Part shown: one piece after another, positions 63,965 to 64,000 of the stretch | How positions within the stretch are numbered: position 1 is the stretch's first letter | Layout of the letters: each line of letters begins with the position of its first letter | Source: Phreatobacter sp. | GTDB taxonomy: Bacteria > Pseudomonadota > Alphaproteobacteria > Rhizobiales > Phreatobacteraceae | Assembly: GCF_027532945.1 (NCBI RefSeq) | Contig: NZ_JAPZTZ010000029.1 | Coordinates: 62,001-126,000, forward strand | Direction of reading: 5' to 3' | DNA length: 64,000 nt | Notes under the pieces: model-generated | Seen by the model: the letters and a program-made list of their open reading frames with translations, nothing else | Told to the model about the DNA's origin: nothing | Database searches by the model: none | Program-made: the position numbers and the translations under genes

Positions 63965-64000
63965 GGCGGGGCGGGTTCTCCGGAGCGGCGACGCGAGCCT

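Overview
This window reads as a chromosomal segment of a high-GC alphaproteobacterium, most likely of the Hyphomicrobiales/Rhizobiales type. Supporting signs are the many solute-binding-protein transporters with twin-arginine leaders, FNR/FixK-type boxes, a PpsR/CrtJ-type operator, a tetrameric sarcosine oxidase operon, and bchE/bchJ genes of bacteriochlorophyll synthesis. The last two suggest an anoxygenic phototroph or a close relative of one. No species is named because nothing in the sequence decides it.

Layout. 1-15.6 kb is a surface-polysaccharide locus of visibly lower GC than the rest. Plus-strand genes (glycosyltransferase end, epimerase, Wzm-type export permease, glycosyltransferase-like protein, epimerase) face a minus-strand operon. 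That operon runs nucleotide-sugar dehydrogenase (WbpA type), a WbpB-WbpD fusion, a decayed WbpE-type aminotransferase, two glycosyltransferases and an AsnB-type amidotransferase, followed upstream on the right by an SbmA/YddA-like transporter whose nucleotide-binding domain has lost its catalytic motifs. A perfect FNR box separates that transporter from DUF3309, cytochrome b561 and VIT1-type genes (15.7-17.5 kb).

17.8-33.4 kb is transport-rich. It holds a complete dipeptide-type ABC operon with a TIM-barrel isomerase, a three-gene ECF42 sigma operon with a candidate autoregulated promoter, and a Ugp-like ABC operon carrying two tandem binding proteins, divergent from a GpdQ-like phosphodiesterase. 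33.4-38.6 kb holds a heavy-metal-type RND pump without an outer-membrane gene, then a 749-bp stretch without a recognisable gene. 38.6-47.5 kb is a catabolic cluster: TetR regulator and YciI-like protein divergent from a three-subunit molybdenum hydroxylase, a TRAP transporter and an intradiol ring-cleavage dioxygenase whose iron-ligand spacing fits hydroxyquinol dioxygenases. A chemoreceptor with a C-terminal PilZ domain follows.

50.1-56.6 kb is an acyl-CoA carboxylation cluster (two MaoC hydratases, biotin carboxylase alpha and beta subunits, acyl-CoA dehydrogenase, TetR) with a perfect palindrome in its divergent promoter. 56.6-58.9 kb is a bchE-bchJ island whose upstream region carries both a PpsR/CrtJ palindrome and an FNR box. 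The window ends with soxBDAG for sarcosine oxidation. I saw no tRNA, rRNA, CRISPR array or intact insertion sequence.
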